Shown here in pieces: positions 6,818-13,410 of a stretch of DNA of 13,632 nt. Origin of the DNA: JBBQVS01 sp964250765 (GTDB lineage: Bacteria > Chloroflexota > Ktedonobacteria > Ktedonobacterales > Ktedonobacteraceae); NCBI GenBank assembly GCA_964250765.1, contig CAXUHF010000143.1, positions 1-13,632 on the forward strand. Direction: 5' to 3'. The notes below the pieces were generated by a model. The model made no database searches. It had not been told where the DNA came from and was given only the letters and a program-made list of their open reading frames with translations. Every line of letters begins with the position of its first letter. Within the stretch, counting starts at the first letter, position 1. A program made the position numbers and the translations under genes.

Positions 6818-8263
6818 ATGCAGAATGCAATTACAAACACAACTGATACAATCGCTGCCATTGCCACTCCCCCTGGTATAGGTGGCATCGGCGTAATACG
6901 TGTAAGTGGAGCTGATGCGTTCACTCTAGTCTCGCCACTTATTCAACGTCCCAAAGGGCAGGGAGATGTGCCATCCTCCCATCAATTGACCTATGCACAT
7001 GTCATACATCCTCTTACTCAAGAGGTGTTAGATGACGTATTAGTCGCGTTTATGCGTGCGCCTCATACCTACACACGTGAGGATGTGGTGGAGATACAGG
7101 GACATGGTGGTCCTCTTGTGTTACAGCGTATCCTCTCTGCTGTTCTGACACAAGGCGCACGTATGGCGCAACCTGGCGAATTCACGTTGCGTGCCTTCCT
7201 CAACGGACGTATCGACTTAGTGCAGGCTGAGGCGGTGATGGACCTGATTGGGGCACAGACGGAAGCTGGGCAGCGTCTCGCAGTGCAACAGTTGCGCGGA
7301 CGCCTTTCAGAGCAATTACAAGCTGCGCGTCATGCCGTGCTTCATGTGATAGCACAAATTGAGGTGAGCATTGATTTTCCTGAAGAGGACGTACCAACAC
7401 CACAGGCTGCGACTCTACATCCGCTTATCAAAGTAGCACAACGTCAAGTAGAGCAACTCCTGCTGGGTGCAGAACAGGGACGTGTCTATAAACAAGGTTT
7501 ACGTACCGCGATCATTGGTCGTCCCAATGTTGGGAAATCAAGTCTGCTTAATGCACTGTTACGGACTGACCGCGCAATCGTCACACCTGTAGCAGGTACA
7601 ACACGCGATACAGTGGAAGAGGTGGCGAACCTGCGCGGTATCCCTCTGCATTTAATTGATACAGCAGGAATTACTCCAACAGATGACCCTATTGAGCAGA
7701 TTGGTGTGCAAAGAAGCCGTGCTGCTGCCGAGAGTGCTGATATCGTAATACTTGTTTTTGATGGCTCCGAGACACTTACTGAGCAAGATCGCAACGTCTG
7801 CGCTGAGGTACGGGCGATGGGCTTTGGCGAGGCTCATAATAGTAACGCTTCTTATAACAAAGAAAGACCAGTTGTCGTTGTGGTGAATAAAGCTGATGCA
7901 TTCCAAGCTATACATAGAGACGAGCTACAACGCCTGTGGCCTACATCTCCCTTTGTGCATACATCAACGCGTACAGGTGTTGGTTTACCTGCACTAGAGG
8001 ATGCAATTGCAGAACTTGTACTAGCAGGTAAAACTGTGTCGAGCGACAGCGTACTTGTTACAAGTGCGCGGCACCAGGAAGCTTTACAACGTGCCTCCGA
8101 CCATATGCGAGCAGCGCAAACTTCTCTCGAACAGGAGTTGCCACTTGACTTTGTATCAATAGACCTGCGTGCAGCCTATGAAGCACTTGGTGAGGTCACA
8201 GGTGAGACGGCAAGTGATGATCTACTTGACACCATTTTTCATGAATTTTGCATTGGAAAGTAA
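6818..8263 (+). CDS. mnmE: tRNA modification GTPase MnmE
   Basis: MnmE, with MnmG, installs the carboxymethylaminomethyl group on wobble uridine 34 of certain tRNAs. The 481-residue protein has the N-terminal tetrahydrofolate-binding domain (TIAAIATPPGIGGIGVIRVSG, 11-31), a helical domain, and an inserted G domain from about 225 to 405. The G domain has the P-loop GRPNVGKS (234-241), GTTRDTVEE (260-268), DTAG (281-284) and NKAD (357-360). The protein ends in the catalytic CIGK (478-481). The length is slightly above the usual 450-460, with a short insert near 335-350. The N-terminus matches the family start, yet there is no Shine-Dalgarno: a TATAAT lies 9 nt before the ATG, which points to a leaderless mRNA. 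MnmG is not in the window. Confidence 0.97.
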   Translation: MQNAITNTTDTIAAIATPPGIGGIGVIRVSGADAFTLVSPLIQRPKGQGDVPSSHQLTYAHVIHPLTQEVLDDVLVAFMRAPHTYTREDVVEIQGHGGPLVLQRILSAVLTQGARMAQPGEFTLRAFLNGRIDLVQAEAVMDLIGAQTEAGQRLAVQQLRGRLSEQLQAARHAVLHVIAQIEVSIDFPEEDVPTPQAATLHPLIKVAQRQVEQLLLGAEQGRVYKQGLRTAIIGRPNVGKSSLLNALLRTDRAIVTPVAGTTRDTVEEVANLRGIPLHLIDTAGITPTDDPIEQIGVQRSRAAAESADIVILVFDGSETLTEQDRNVCAEVRAMGFGEAHNSNASYNKERPVVVVVNKADAFQAIHRDELQRLWPTSPFVHTSTRTGVGLPALEDAIAELVLAGKTVSSDSVLVTSARHQEALQRASDHMRAAQTSLEQELPLDFVSIDLRAAYEALGEVTGETASDDLLDTIFHEFCIGK

Positions 8264-8303
8264 AATGAATACTACAAGACGTAGCGTGATAGTCCTGCGG
8301 ATG

Positions 8304-8366
8304 CCCCCCCCCCCGAAAAAGTGGTGGGAGTCGTGGGGGGGTGGGGCGGGCGGGGGGGGGGGGGGG
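8304..8366. other. Low-complexity C/G homopolymers, probably sequencing artefact
   Basis: An 11-C run (8304-8314) and long G runs (8353-8366) lead straight into the gap. Such composition occurs nowhere else in the window. It is best explained by poor base calling inside a strong hairpin, so this stretch should not be translated or used for alignment. Confidence 0.7.
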
Positions 8367-8376
8367 NNNNNNNNNN
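8367..8376. other. Assembly gap (10 N)
   Basis: Ten undetermined bases in the centre of the 8293-8438 inverted repeat; the length is probably a placeholder. Confidence 0.95.
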
Positions 8377-8454
8377 CGGGTGTCGCCCACGTCCTTAAAA
8401 TTTTCCCTTTTTTTTTCTGTGAGTGGGCATCCGCAGGAGGTAGAGGAGAGGATT

Positions 8455-9690
8455 ATGAAAAATTTACTCAATCAACGGCGACTTATTTCTATTATAATTT
8501 CTGTTTTTGTGCTTATTGTAGTTATAGTATTTGGTATTTTTCAGTACGTTATACCTCATGACTCAAAAGCGACGATAGCTCGTGCGAAACCAACGCCAAG
8601 TCCAACTGCTACGCTATCCCCAACTCCAACGCTTCCTCCAACGCCGACACCTATTCCTATAGTAACATTGCCTACCGTTAGTCCATCACAGGTGCGAGGA
8701 GTGGAAGGTACTGCGGATACAAGCTACCCTGGTATCTCCTGGCGACGTATGGGCTATCCTACGTGTGGTTGGGGTAACTTGACGGGAAAAGTGCTCTTTG
8801 ACACAATACAAAACTATCATAAACAAGGCGTGCGCGTCCTCTTGACCATCTGTCAAGGATCGAATAACAATGTGTATAATCCGAAGCAACTTGTGGATGC
8901 GGCACAAGGACGACCAGATGCCGTACAATGTGGCAACGAAGAGATGAAATATGACCCTTCGGTTGCGTTTCTTTATATACAACCACAAAACTTCGCAAAA
9001 TTTTATGATGCTTGTGAGCATGCAATGCATGCTGTACGCCCTGATATTCCTGTCTTGCTCGGCTCGCTAGACCCGCATGTTGGTGGTATTGACTATCAGC
9101 CGCTTTTGAATCAGGTTGAATATCTTAACGAAATGCAGCAAGCGATGAATACAGTCGTACATCCTGGTGGACATTGGAATTGGCATACACAAACGCTGGG
9201 ACTCATTGATAGCTGGCATAATGGTTATCCTGATGGCAATACGAATAGCCTCTATCATCTCTTCGACTTTTGGGCGCAGCAGTTTGGAGTTGGTCTGAAT
9301 AGTGGAGCGTTAGGAAAGCATTTGTGGGTTGTCGAGGGAACCGGTTGCTTTAAAGGTTGTGGTGTGGACCCTAATAATAGCTATCAAGTTGCGGTCTCAC
9401 ATGTTCTGGCATTAATTACTGATGCACAAACGGCTATACAGCATGGTGTGCCAATCTTTTATTTCAGTGGGAAAGATTTTACTTCTGCTGGCTACTACTG
9501 GCCCATTGGCTTGCTCGATGAGGGTGGACATCCTAAACCTATTCGACAAGACCTCGGTATGGGTAGTCGTGTGCTCACTCTCTCATGTGGTGCTAAAAGC
9601 GTGAACGTGGTCAATCAGGAAGAGCTTCTTGCCAAGATGTACGCAGGCTGTTCCTTAGAAGGAGATTACGCAAGCGTGGTGTATTCATAG
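8455..9690 (+). CDS. Secreted, membrane-anchored glycoside-hydrolase-like protein, copy A
   Basis: The 411-residue protein has an N-terminal membrane segment (about 9-30), a Thr/Pro-rich linker (45-75), then a single extracellular domain. The domain looks like a clan GH-A (beta/alpha)8 barrel: strand segments RVLLTIC (127-133), VQCGNEE with possible acid/base Glu162, IPVLLGSLDPH (198-208), and LWVVEGTG with possible nucleophile Glu294, then PIFYFSG (333-339). These assignments are by pattern; the family and substrate are not recognised, and a non-catalytic carbohydrate-binding role is possible. Eight cysteines (104, 133, 159, 187, 298, 302, 378, 399) all recur in copy B, suggesting conserved disulfides. 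The start is chosen for an AGGAGAGG site close to the ATG; the frame upstream runs through the gap and is not reliable. It is the first of a tandem paralogous pair. Confidence 0.85.
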   Translation: MKNLLNQRRLISIIISVFVLIVVIVFGIFQYVIPHDSKATIARAKPTPSPTATLSPTPTLPPTPTPIPIVTLPTVSPSQVRGVEGTADTSYPGISWRRMGYPTCGWGNLTGKVLFDTIQNYHKQGVRVLLTICQGSNNNVYNPKQLVDAAQGRPDAVQCGNEEMKYDPSVAFLYIQPQNFAKFYDACEHAMHAVRPDIPVLLGSLDPHVGGIDYQPLLNQVEYLNEMQQAMNTVVHPGGHWNWHTQTLGLIDSWHNGYPDGNTNSLYHLFDFWAQQFGVGLNSGALGKHLWVVEGTGCFKGCGVDPNNSYQVAVSHVLALITDAQTAIQHGVPIFYFSGKDFTSAGYYWPIGLLDEGGHPKPIRQDLGMGSRVLTLSCGAKSVNVVNQEELLAKMYAGCSLEGDYASVVYS

Positions 9691-9700
9691 AAATCACAAC

Positions 9701-9822
9701 TGTAGGGGTCTGATTCATTACACCCTGTTGGCATTCACGTATGTTGAAGGATGTTGAAACGTATTTCATGTACCTCAACATTTGTATATTGTTTAGCGGG
9801 TGTAATGAATTAGACCCCTACA
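9701..9822. repeat. Palindromic element, TGTAGGG type, 25-bp arms with nested hairpins
   Basis: Arms 9701-9725 and 9798-9822 pair over 25 bp with a single G-T wobble, starting tgtaggggtctgattcatta. The 72-nt centre contains a second hairpin (9741-9750 with 9773-9781, one bulge) and inside it a third (tgaaa/tttca, 9755-9768). The element starts 10 nt after the stop of copy A and ends 13 nt before the ATG of copy B, directly against the AAAGGA ribosome binding site. It resembles the 3707 element at its ends. It may be a mobile palindrome, a terminator, or a leader structure for copy B. Confidence 0.85.
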
Positions 9823-9835
9823 AAGGAAACATTGT

Positions 9836-11056
9836 ATGAAGAAACTTTCTTTGCTCAAAAAGCCTTCATCTATTATACTAATCATTGTATTGCTCAGTAC
9901 TATTCTTTTAACAACATTATCATATAGACTTGTCGTACTCGCAAAACCACAAACGATCAGTTCCGGTATAACTGCGATGCCAACGTCTACTGTTCCTATT
10001 GGAGCACTGCCAGCACTACCATCAATACAAAGTCCATCACAGGTGCTTGGTATTGATGCTAAACCTACAACCTATCATGCAGGTATTTACTGGGTGCGTA
10101 TTGGCTACCCAAATTGCGGTTGGGGTAATTTACGCGGTACTCTGCTCAAGAATACGATACAGATGTTTCATCGGCAGGGAACGCGTGTTCTGCTGACCTT
10201 TTGCCAGAACGGAAACACTTCACATCTCTTTGACACTGCACCACTTTTTGATGCCGCGCAAGGATTGCCAGACGCTGTGCAGTGCGGCAATGAGCAGATG
10301 AAAATTGATCGTTCAGTCGCCTTTTTACATGTTTCACCAGAAAACTTCGCACGCTTTTATGACCTATGCCAATACGAGGTTCATGCAATTCGACCAAACA
10401 TTCCTGTATTACTTGGCTCGTTAGACCCACATGTTGGGGGTGTCGATACGCAACCACTTGCCGATCAGGTGAGCTACTTGAATCAGATGCAGCAGGCAAT
10501 GAACACAGTCGTACATCCCGGTGGACATTGGGATTGGCGTACACAAACGTTGGGTCTCATTGATAGCTGGCATAATGGTTGGAGCAATGGTGGACCCGAC
10601 GCAAGTGTTAATAGCCTCTATCATCTCTTCGCTTTCTGGGCACAACAGTTTCATGTCGATCTCAATAGTGGAGCATTGGGGAAACACCTCTGGGTTGTTG
10701 AGGGAACCGGCTGCTTTAAAGATTGTGGTATAGATATACACAATGCAGCTCAGATAGCCATTTCACACACATTAACGCTGATTATCGACGTACAAACGGC
10801 ACTGAAGTATAAAATTCCGTTTTTCTACTTTAGCAGTGCTGATTTTGACTCTGTAGGCTATCTTTGGCCTATTGGTGTGCTAGACATTCACGGCAAGCCC
10901 AAACCACTGCGGCAGGACCTGAAAATGGGTGCGCGTAGCCTCACGCTCTCTTGCGGAGATAGCAAAGTGAATGTAATTGATCAGGAAATATTGCTTGCCA
11001 AGCTTTATAGTGGATGTACGGTGCCCGATAATTATGAAAGTGTCATAGCGAGCTAA
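9836..11056 (+). CDS. Secreted, membrane-anchored glycoside-hydrolase-like protein, copy B
   Basis: This 406-residue protein is a close paralogue of copy A over the whole extracellular domain (about residue 66 onward), with blocks such as YLNQMQQAMNTVVHPGGHW (214-231) and LIDSWHNG (241-248) nearly identical. The candidate catalytic pair is conserved as Glu153 in VQCGNEQ and Glu289 in LWVVEGTG, and all eight cysteines are kept (94, 123, 150, 178, 293, 297, 373, 394). The N-terminal anchor (about 12-36) and the linker differ: the linker is short and lacks the Thr/Pro repeats of copy A, so the two domains may sit at different distances from the membrane. AAAGGA lies 7 nt before the ATG, right at the edge of a large palindrome. 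I saw no convincing promoter between the copies, so readthrough from copy A is possible. Confidence 0.87.
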   Translation: MKKLSLLKKPSSIILIIVLLSTILLTTLSYRLVVLAKPQTISSGITAMPTSTVPIGALPALPSIQSPSQVLGIDAKPTTYHAGIYWVRIGYPNCGWGNLRGTLLKNTIQMFHRQGTRVLLTFCQNGNTSHLFDTAPLFDAAQGLPDAVQCGNEQMKIDRSVAFLHVSPENFARFYDLCQYEVHAIRPNIPVLLGSLDPHVGGVDTQPLADQVSYLNQMQQAMNTVVHPGGHWDWRTQTLGLIDSWHNGWSNGGPDASVNSLYHLFAFWAQQFHVDLNSGALGKHLWVVEGTGCFKDCGIDIHNAAQIAISHTLTLIIDVQTALKYKIPFFYFSSADFDSVGYLWPIGVLDIHGKPKPLRQDLKMGARSLTLSCGDSKVNVIDQEILLAKLYSGCTVPDNYESVIAS

Positions 11057-11071
11057 AATATGTGAAAGCTA

Positions 11072-11103
11072 AAGCAAGTAGCCCAATTGTTTTGGGTTTG
11101 CTT
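11072..11103. terminator. Weak stem-loop after copy B
   Basis: AAGCAA pairs with TTGCTT (outer, 6 bp) and CCCAA with TTGGG (inner, 5 bp), with unequal unpaired bases between. It lies 16 nt after the copy B stop. No T-tract follows, so termination is only possible. Confidence 0.35.
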
Positions 11104-11148
11104 AACAACCTTGCTAAGTAGTAAAGTTAATACAATGTTATTACAACG

Positions 11149-11167
11149 AGTAAGAAAAAGACTTACT
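11149..11167. promoter_or_regulatory. Small inverted repeat before the methyltransferase gene
   Basis: AGTAAG (11149-11154) and CTTACT (11162-11167) flank a 7-nt A-rich centre, 26 nt before the chosen ATG. It could be an operator or leader hairpin for autoregulation of the restriction-modification cassette; the promoter itself is not evident. Confidence 0.3.
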
Positions 11168-11182
11168 ACATACTACTATTGT

Positions 11183-11186
11183 GGAG
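11183..11186 (+). promoter_or_regulatory. Ribosome binding site deciding the methyltransferase start
   Basis: GGAG lies 7 nt before the ATG at 11194 and falls within the five codons that would be added by the alternative TTG start at 11179. Confidence 0.5.
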
Positions 11187-11193
11187 CAAGCGT

Positions 11194-12030
11194 ATGAAGA
11201 CCAATGTAGTCGTACGCCCGTTTTTAAAGTGGGCGGGTGGAAAGAGGCAACTGCTACCAGAGTTGCTAAAATATGTACCAAAGCAGCAGAATACAACTTA
11301 TTATGAACCTTTTATTGGCGGTGGTGCCTTGCTATTTTCGATTCAATGGAAGAAAGCGGTTATCAGTGATCTAAATACAGAACTTATTAATTGTTATCAA
11401 GTTGTGAAAGATTCTGTAAAAGAGCTTATTGATGAGTTAGGTAAACATCATAATGACGAGCAGCACTACTATGAGGTCCGAGATTGGGATCGTTCTCCTC
11501 ATCACATTGAACGCTCACCAGTAGAGAGAGCCGCAAGGATTATATTTCTTAACAAGACGTGCTTTAACGGTTTATTTCGTGTGAACTCACAAGGACAATT
11601 TAATGTACCCTTTGGACATTATGCAGAGCCAAACATCGTTGATCAAGGCGTTCTGAGGGCTGTGAGTAGCTATCTTAATGAGAATGATGTTCAGATGCTG
11701 AATGCAGATTTTGCATGTACTGTTAAAGATGCCAGGCGCAACGATTTCATTTATTTTGATCCTCCTTACGATACAGTTTCAGACCCAGCATCTTTTACAG
11801 GTTATGATCTTAAAGGCTTTGGAAAAGAAGAACAGAAGCGTTTGAAAGAGGTATTTGACGATCTTAATTACAAAGGGTGTAAAGTTCTTCTTAGCAATGC
11901 TTATACTCCTTTTGTGGTAAACTTGTATCAAGAGTATAAGCATGTAAAAGTGGAAGCCTCGCGCGCCATCAACTCAAACGGGCAAAAGCGAGGTAAAGTA
12001 GATGAAATACTGGTGATGAATTATGGCTGA
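11194..12030 (+). CDS. DNA adenine-N6 methyltransferase, Dam/DpnII type
   Basis: The 278-residue enzyme transfers a methyl group from S-adenosylmethionine to adenine in DNA. Motif order is that of the alpha group: PFLKWAGGKRQLL (motif X, 9-21), YEPFIGGGALLF (motif I, 37-48), FNVPFGHY (136-143), and catalytic DPPY (189-192), with the conserved tail RGKVDEILVMNY (266-277). Dam and M.DpnII of this type methylate GATC, but the target of this enzyme is not established by motifs alone; GATC sites are frequent in its own gene. The start is ATG with GGAG 7 nt upstream; a TTG 15 nt earlier is the alternative. Its 3' end overlaps the next gene by 8 nt (ATGGCTGA), a tight arrangement expected of a modification-restriction pair. 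The base composition is more AT-rich than the genes to its left, suggesting horizontal transfer. Confidence 0.93.
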   Translation: MKTNVVVRPFLKWAGGKRQLLPELLKYVPKQQNTTYYEPFIGGGALLFSIQWKKAVISDLNTELINCYQVVKDSVKELIDELGKHHNDEQHYYEVRDWDRSPHHIERSPVERAARIIFLNKTCFNGLFRVNSQGQFNVPFGHYAEPNIVDQGVLRAVSSYLNENDVQMLNADFACTVKDARRNDFIYFDPPYDTVSDPASFTGYDLKGFGKEEQKRLKEVFDDLNYKGCKVLLSNAYTPFVVNLYQEYKHVKVEASRAINSNGQKRGKVDEILVMNYG

Positions 12031-13321
12031 CGCGAAGAAAACCCAAAATGATAAGGCGTGGGAGCAGCTATTCAGTAAGTACCACGTTTTAGATTCGATA
12101 GGGAGGAATGGACGCTTTGTTATTAGCTCAACTGAAATAAATAAAGTAAGAGAAAGTAGACTAATGGCAAAATTTGATCAATCTGTCAATCTCCCAAAAA
12201 TATTTAGCGATAATAATCTTTCTATCTTGCCAATTTCTCGTTCAGAGTACGTTATTGGAACATTTAATGCACACAAAAAGGTTGAGTACGATACATCCAT
12301 TAGCCCTGAACCTATTTCATTTCCCTCTAATATTCAGAGCATTGACCCTTCTGATATATATTCTGAAGCCATTGCTTTAAATTACGTATTTAACGCAGAC
12401 ATTATCAATGATCTTGTAAATGAGAAGACCCTGCATACAGTATCAGGGCGCATGTCTACAGCAAAGTTCAAGTTTTCTATTGCAAACAGTCGTCTTCTTG
12501 GTCAACCATATCAGATTGATGTCGAAAATTCGCAATGTGAGATAGATGGAGGATATGAAGGAGAACACTACTTTGTACTTGTAGAAGCTAAGAACTACGC
12601 AGTCGAAGACTTTCTTGTTAGACAACTTTATTATCCGTATAGACTTTGGTCGAGTAAACTGACTAAAAAGGTTATACCTGTTTTAATGACTTTCTCACAA
12701 GATATCTTTGATTTCTTCATTTTTGATTTCGTTAATGATATGGAATATAGTTCATTGCAGCTTATCGCACAGAAACGATATGCCTTGGCCTCTGAGCCAA
12801 TAACTACTGACGATGTTTCTTCTATTTTAGCACGAACCAAAGTCATTTCTGAACCCGATAATGTTCCTTTTCCACAAGCAGATACCTTTGACAAAGTAAT
12901 GGATCTTCTTTCATTACTTGCAAATAAAACACTTACGAAAGATGAAATTACTGAAAATTATCAATTCGAGGATGAGCGACAGACGCACTATTATACTTCT
13001 GCGGGACGCTATCTTGGGCTAATAGATAGTTTTATTGATGCAGTAACACAGGAAACAACATATAGGCTTACAAGTGAAGCTCGGCGTATACTCAGTCAAA
13101 AACATAAACAAAAACATCTCGAGATAATCAAGAAAATTTTTGAACATGCTGTACAAAATTATGTTTTCCAACTTGCTCTTCAACGGGGAAAGATACCATC
13201 AAATGATGAGATTAGCCAAATTATTAGAGATAATGGAATAAAAATTGCTGGGCAAACTATTGGTCGGCGTGCACAAACTGTTAGTCGTTGGATGGATTGG
13301 ATATGGAAGCAAATAGAATAA
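12023..13321 (+). CDS. Probable type II restriction endonuclease, PD-(D/E)xK type
   Basis: The 432-residue protein is not a recognised named enzyme. Its middle holds a PD-(D/E)xK-like core: IDVENSQCEIDGGYEG (165-180) then HYFVLVEAK (182-190), giving candidate residues Asp175, Glu188 and Lys190, followed by RQLYYPYR (200-207), which recalls the Q-containing helix of RecB-like nucleases. Residues 287-355 look like a winged helix (KDEITENYQFEDERQTHYYTSAGRYLGLI). The C-terminus (392-432) looks like a further helix-turn-helix (SNDEISQIIRDNGI, then IGRRAQTVSRWMDWIWK), probably for DNA recognition. The start overlaps the methyltransferase stop by 8 nt without a good ribosome binding site, so translation is probably coupled. 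Cleavage is inferred from the fold pattern and partner. The module is AT-rich, like the methyltransferase. Confidence 0.78.
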   Translation: MADAKKTQNDKAWEQLFSKYHVLDSIGRNGRFVISSTEINKVRESRLMAKFDQSVNLPKIFSDNNLSILPISRSEYVIGTFNAHKKVEYDTSISPEPISFPSNIQSIDPSDIYSEAIALNYVFNADIINDLVNEKTLHTVSGRMSTAKFKFSIANSRLLGQPYQIDVENSQCEIDGGYEGEHYFVLVEAKNYAVEDFLVRQLYYPYRLWSSKLTKKVIPVLMTFSQDIFDFFIFDFVNDMEYSSLQLIAQKRYALASEPITTDDVSSILARTKVISEPDNVPFPQADTFDKVMDLLSLLANKTLTKDEITENYQFEDERQTHYYTSAGRYLGLIDSFIDAVTQETTYRLTSEARRILSQKHKQKHLEIIKKIFEHAVQNYVFQLALQRGKIPSNDEISQIIRDNGIKIAGQTIGRRAQTVSRWMDWIWKQIE

Positions 13322-13346
13322 TAACAATTAGCATTCCAAAAGTGAA

Positions 13347-13366
13347 TTTTTATAAAATTATAAAAA
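13347..13366. promoter_or_regulatory. AT-only inverted repeat upstream of a strong promoter
   Basis: TTTTTATAA and TTATAAAAA flank 2 nt. The loop is too small for a stable RNA hairpin, and the site ends 15 nt upstream of the TTGACA box, so a protein-binding site or an UP-element-like role is more likely than a terminator. Confidence 0.35.
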
Positions 13367-13381
13367 CTCCTCGAAAAACCC

Positions 13382-13410
13382 TTGACAATGAAGTACGCTT
13401 ATGGCATAAT
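13382..13410 (+). promoter_or_regulatory. Strong sigma-70-type promoter reading out of the window
   Basis: A consensus TTGACA (13382-13387) is followed after exactly 17 nt by CATAAT (13405-13410), with TGG just upstream of the -10 as an extended element. The expected start point is near 13417. At least 215 nt of RNA would be made before the window ends, with no clear coding start. Confidence 0.65.

Larger units (their letters stand above)
8293..8438. repeat. Long inverted repeat with degraded centre and assembly gap
   Basis: Arms 8293-8306 (tcctgcggatgccc) and 8425-8438 are perfectly complementary over 14 bp. Inward of the left arm the sequence drifts into poly-C and poly-G but still resembles, roughly in register, the complement of the right side (G, A-run, GGG, A). 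The true stem is probably much longer, perhaps 60 bp. It lies 29 nt after the mnmE stop, and its right arm overlaps the upstream edge of the ribosome binding region of the next gene. Confidence 0.65.

Noticed and set aside
8341..8454. N-terminal extension of copy A through the gap
   Set aside because: It translates poly-G and undetermined bases; the ATG at 8455 has a strong ribosome binding site and begins a proper membrane anchor.
11111..11136. Promoter TTGCTA/TACAAT before the methyltransferase
   Set aside because: The spacer is only 14 nt, too short for normal sigma-70-type recognition, so the promoter is left unassigned.
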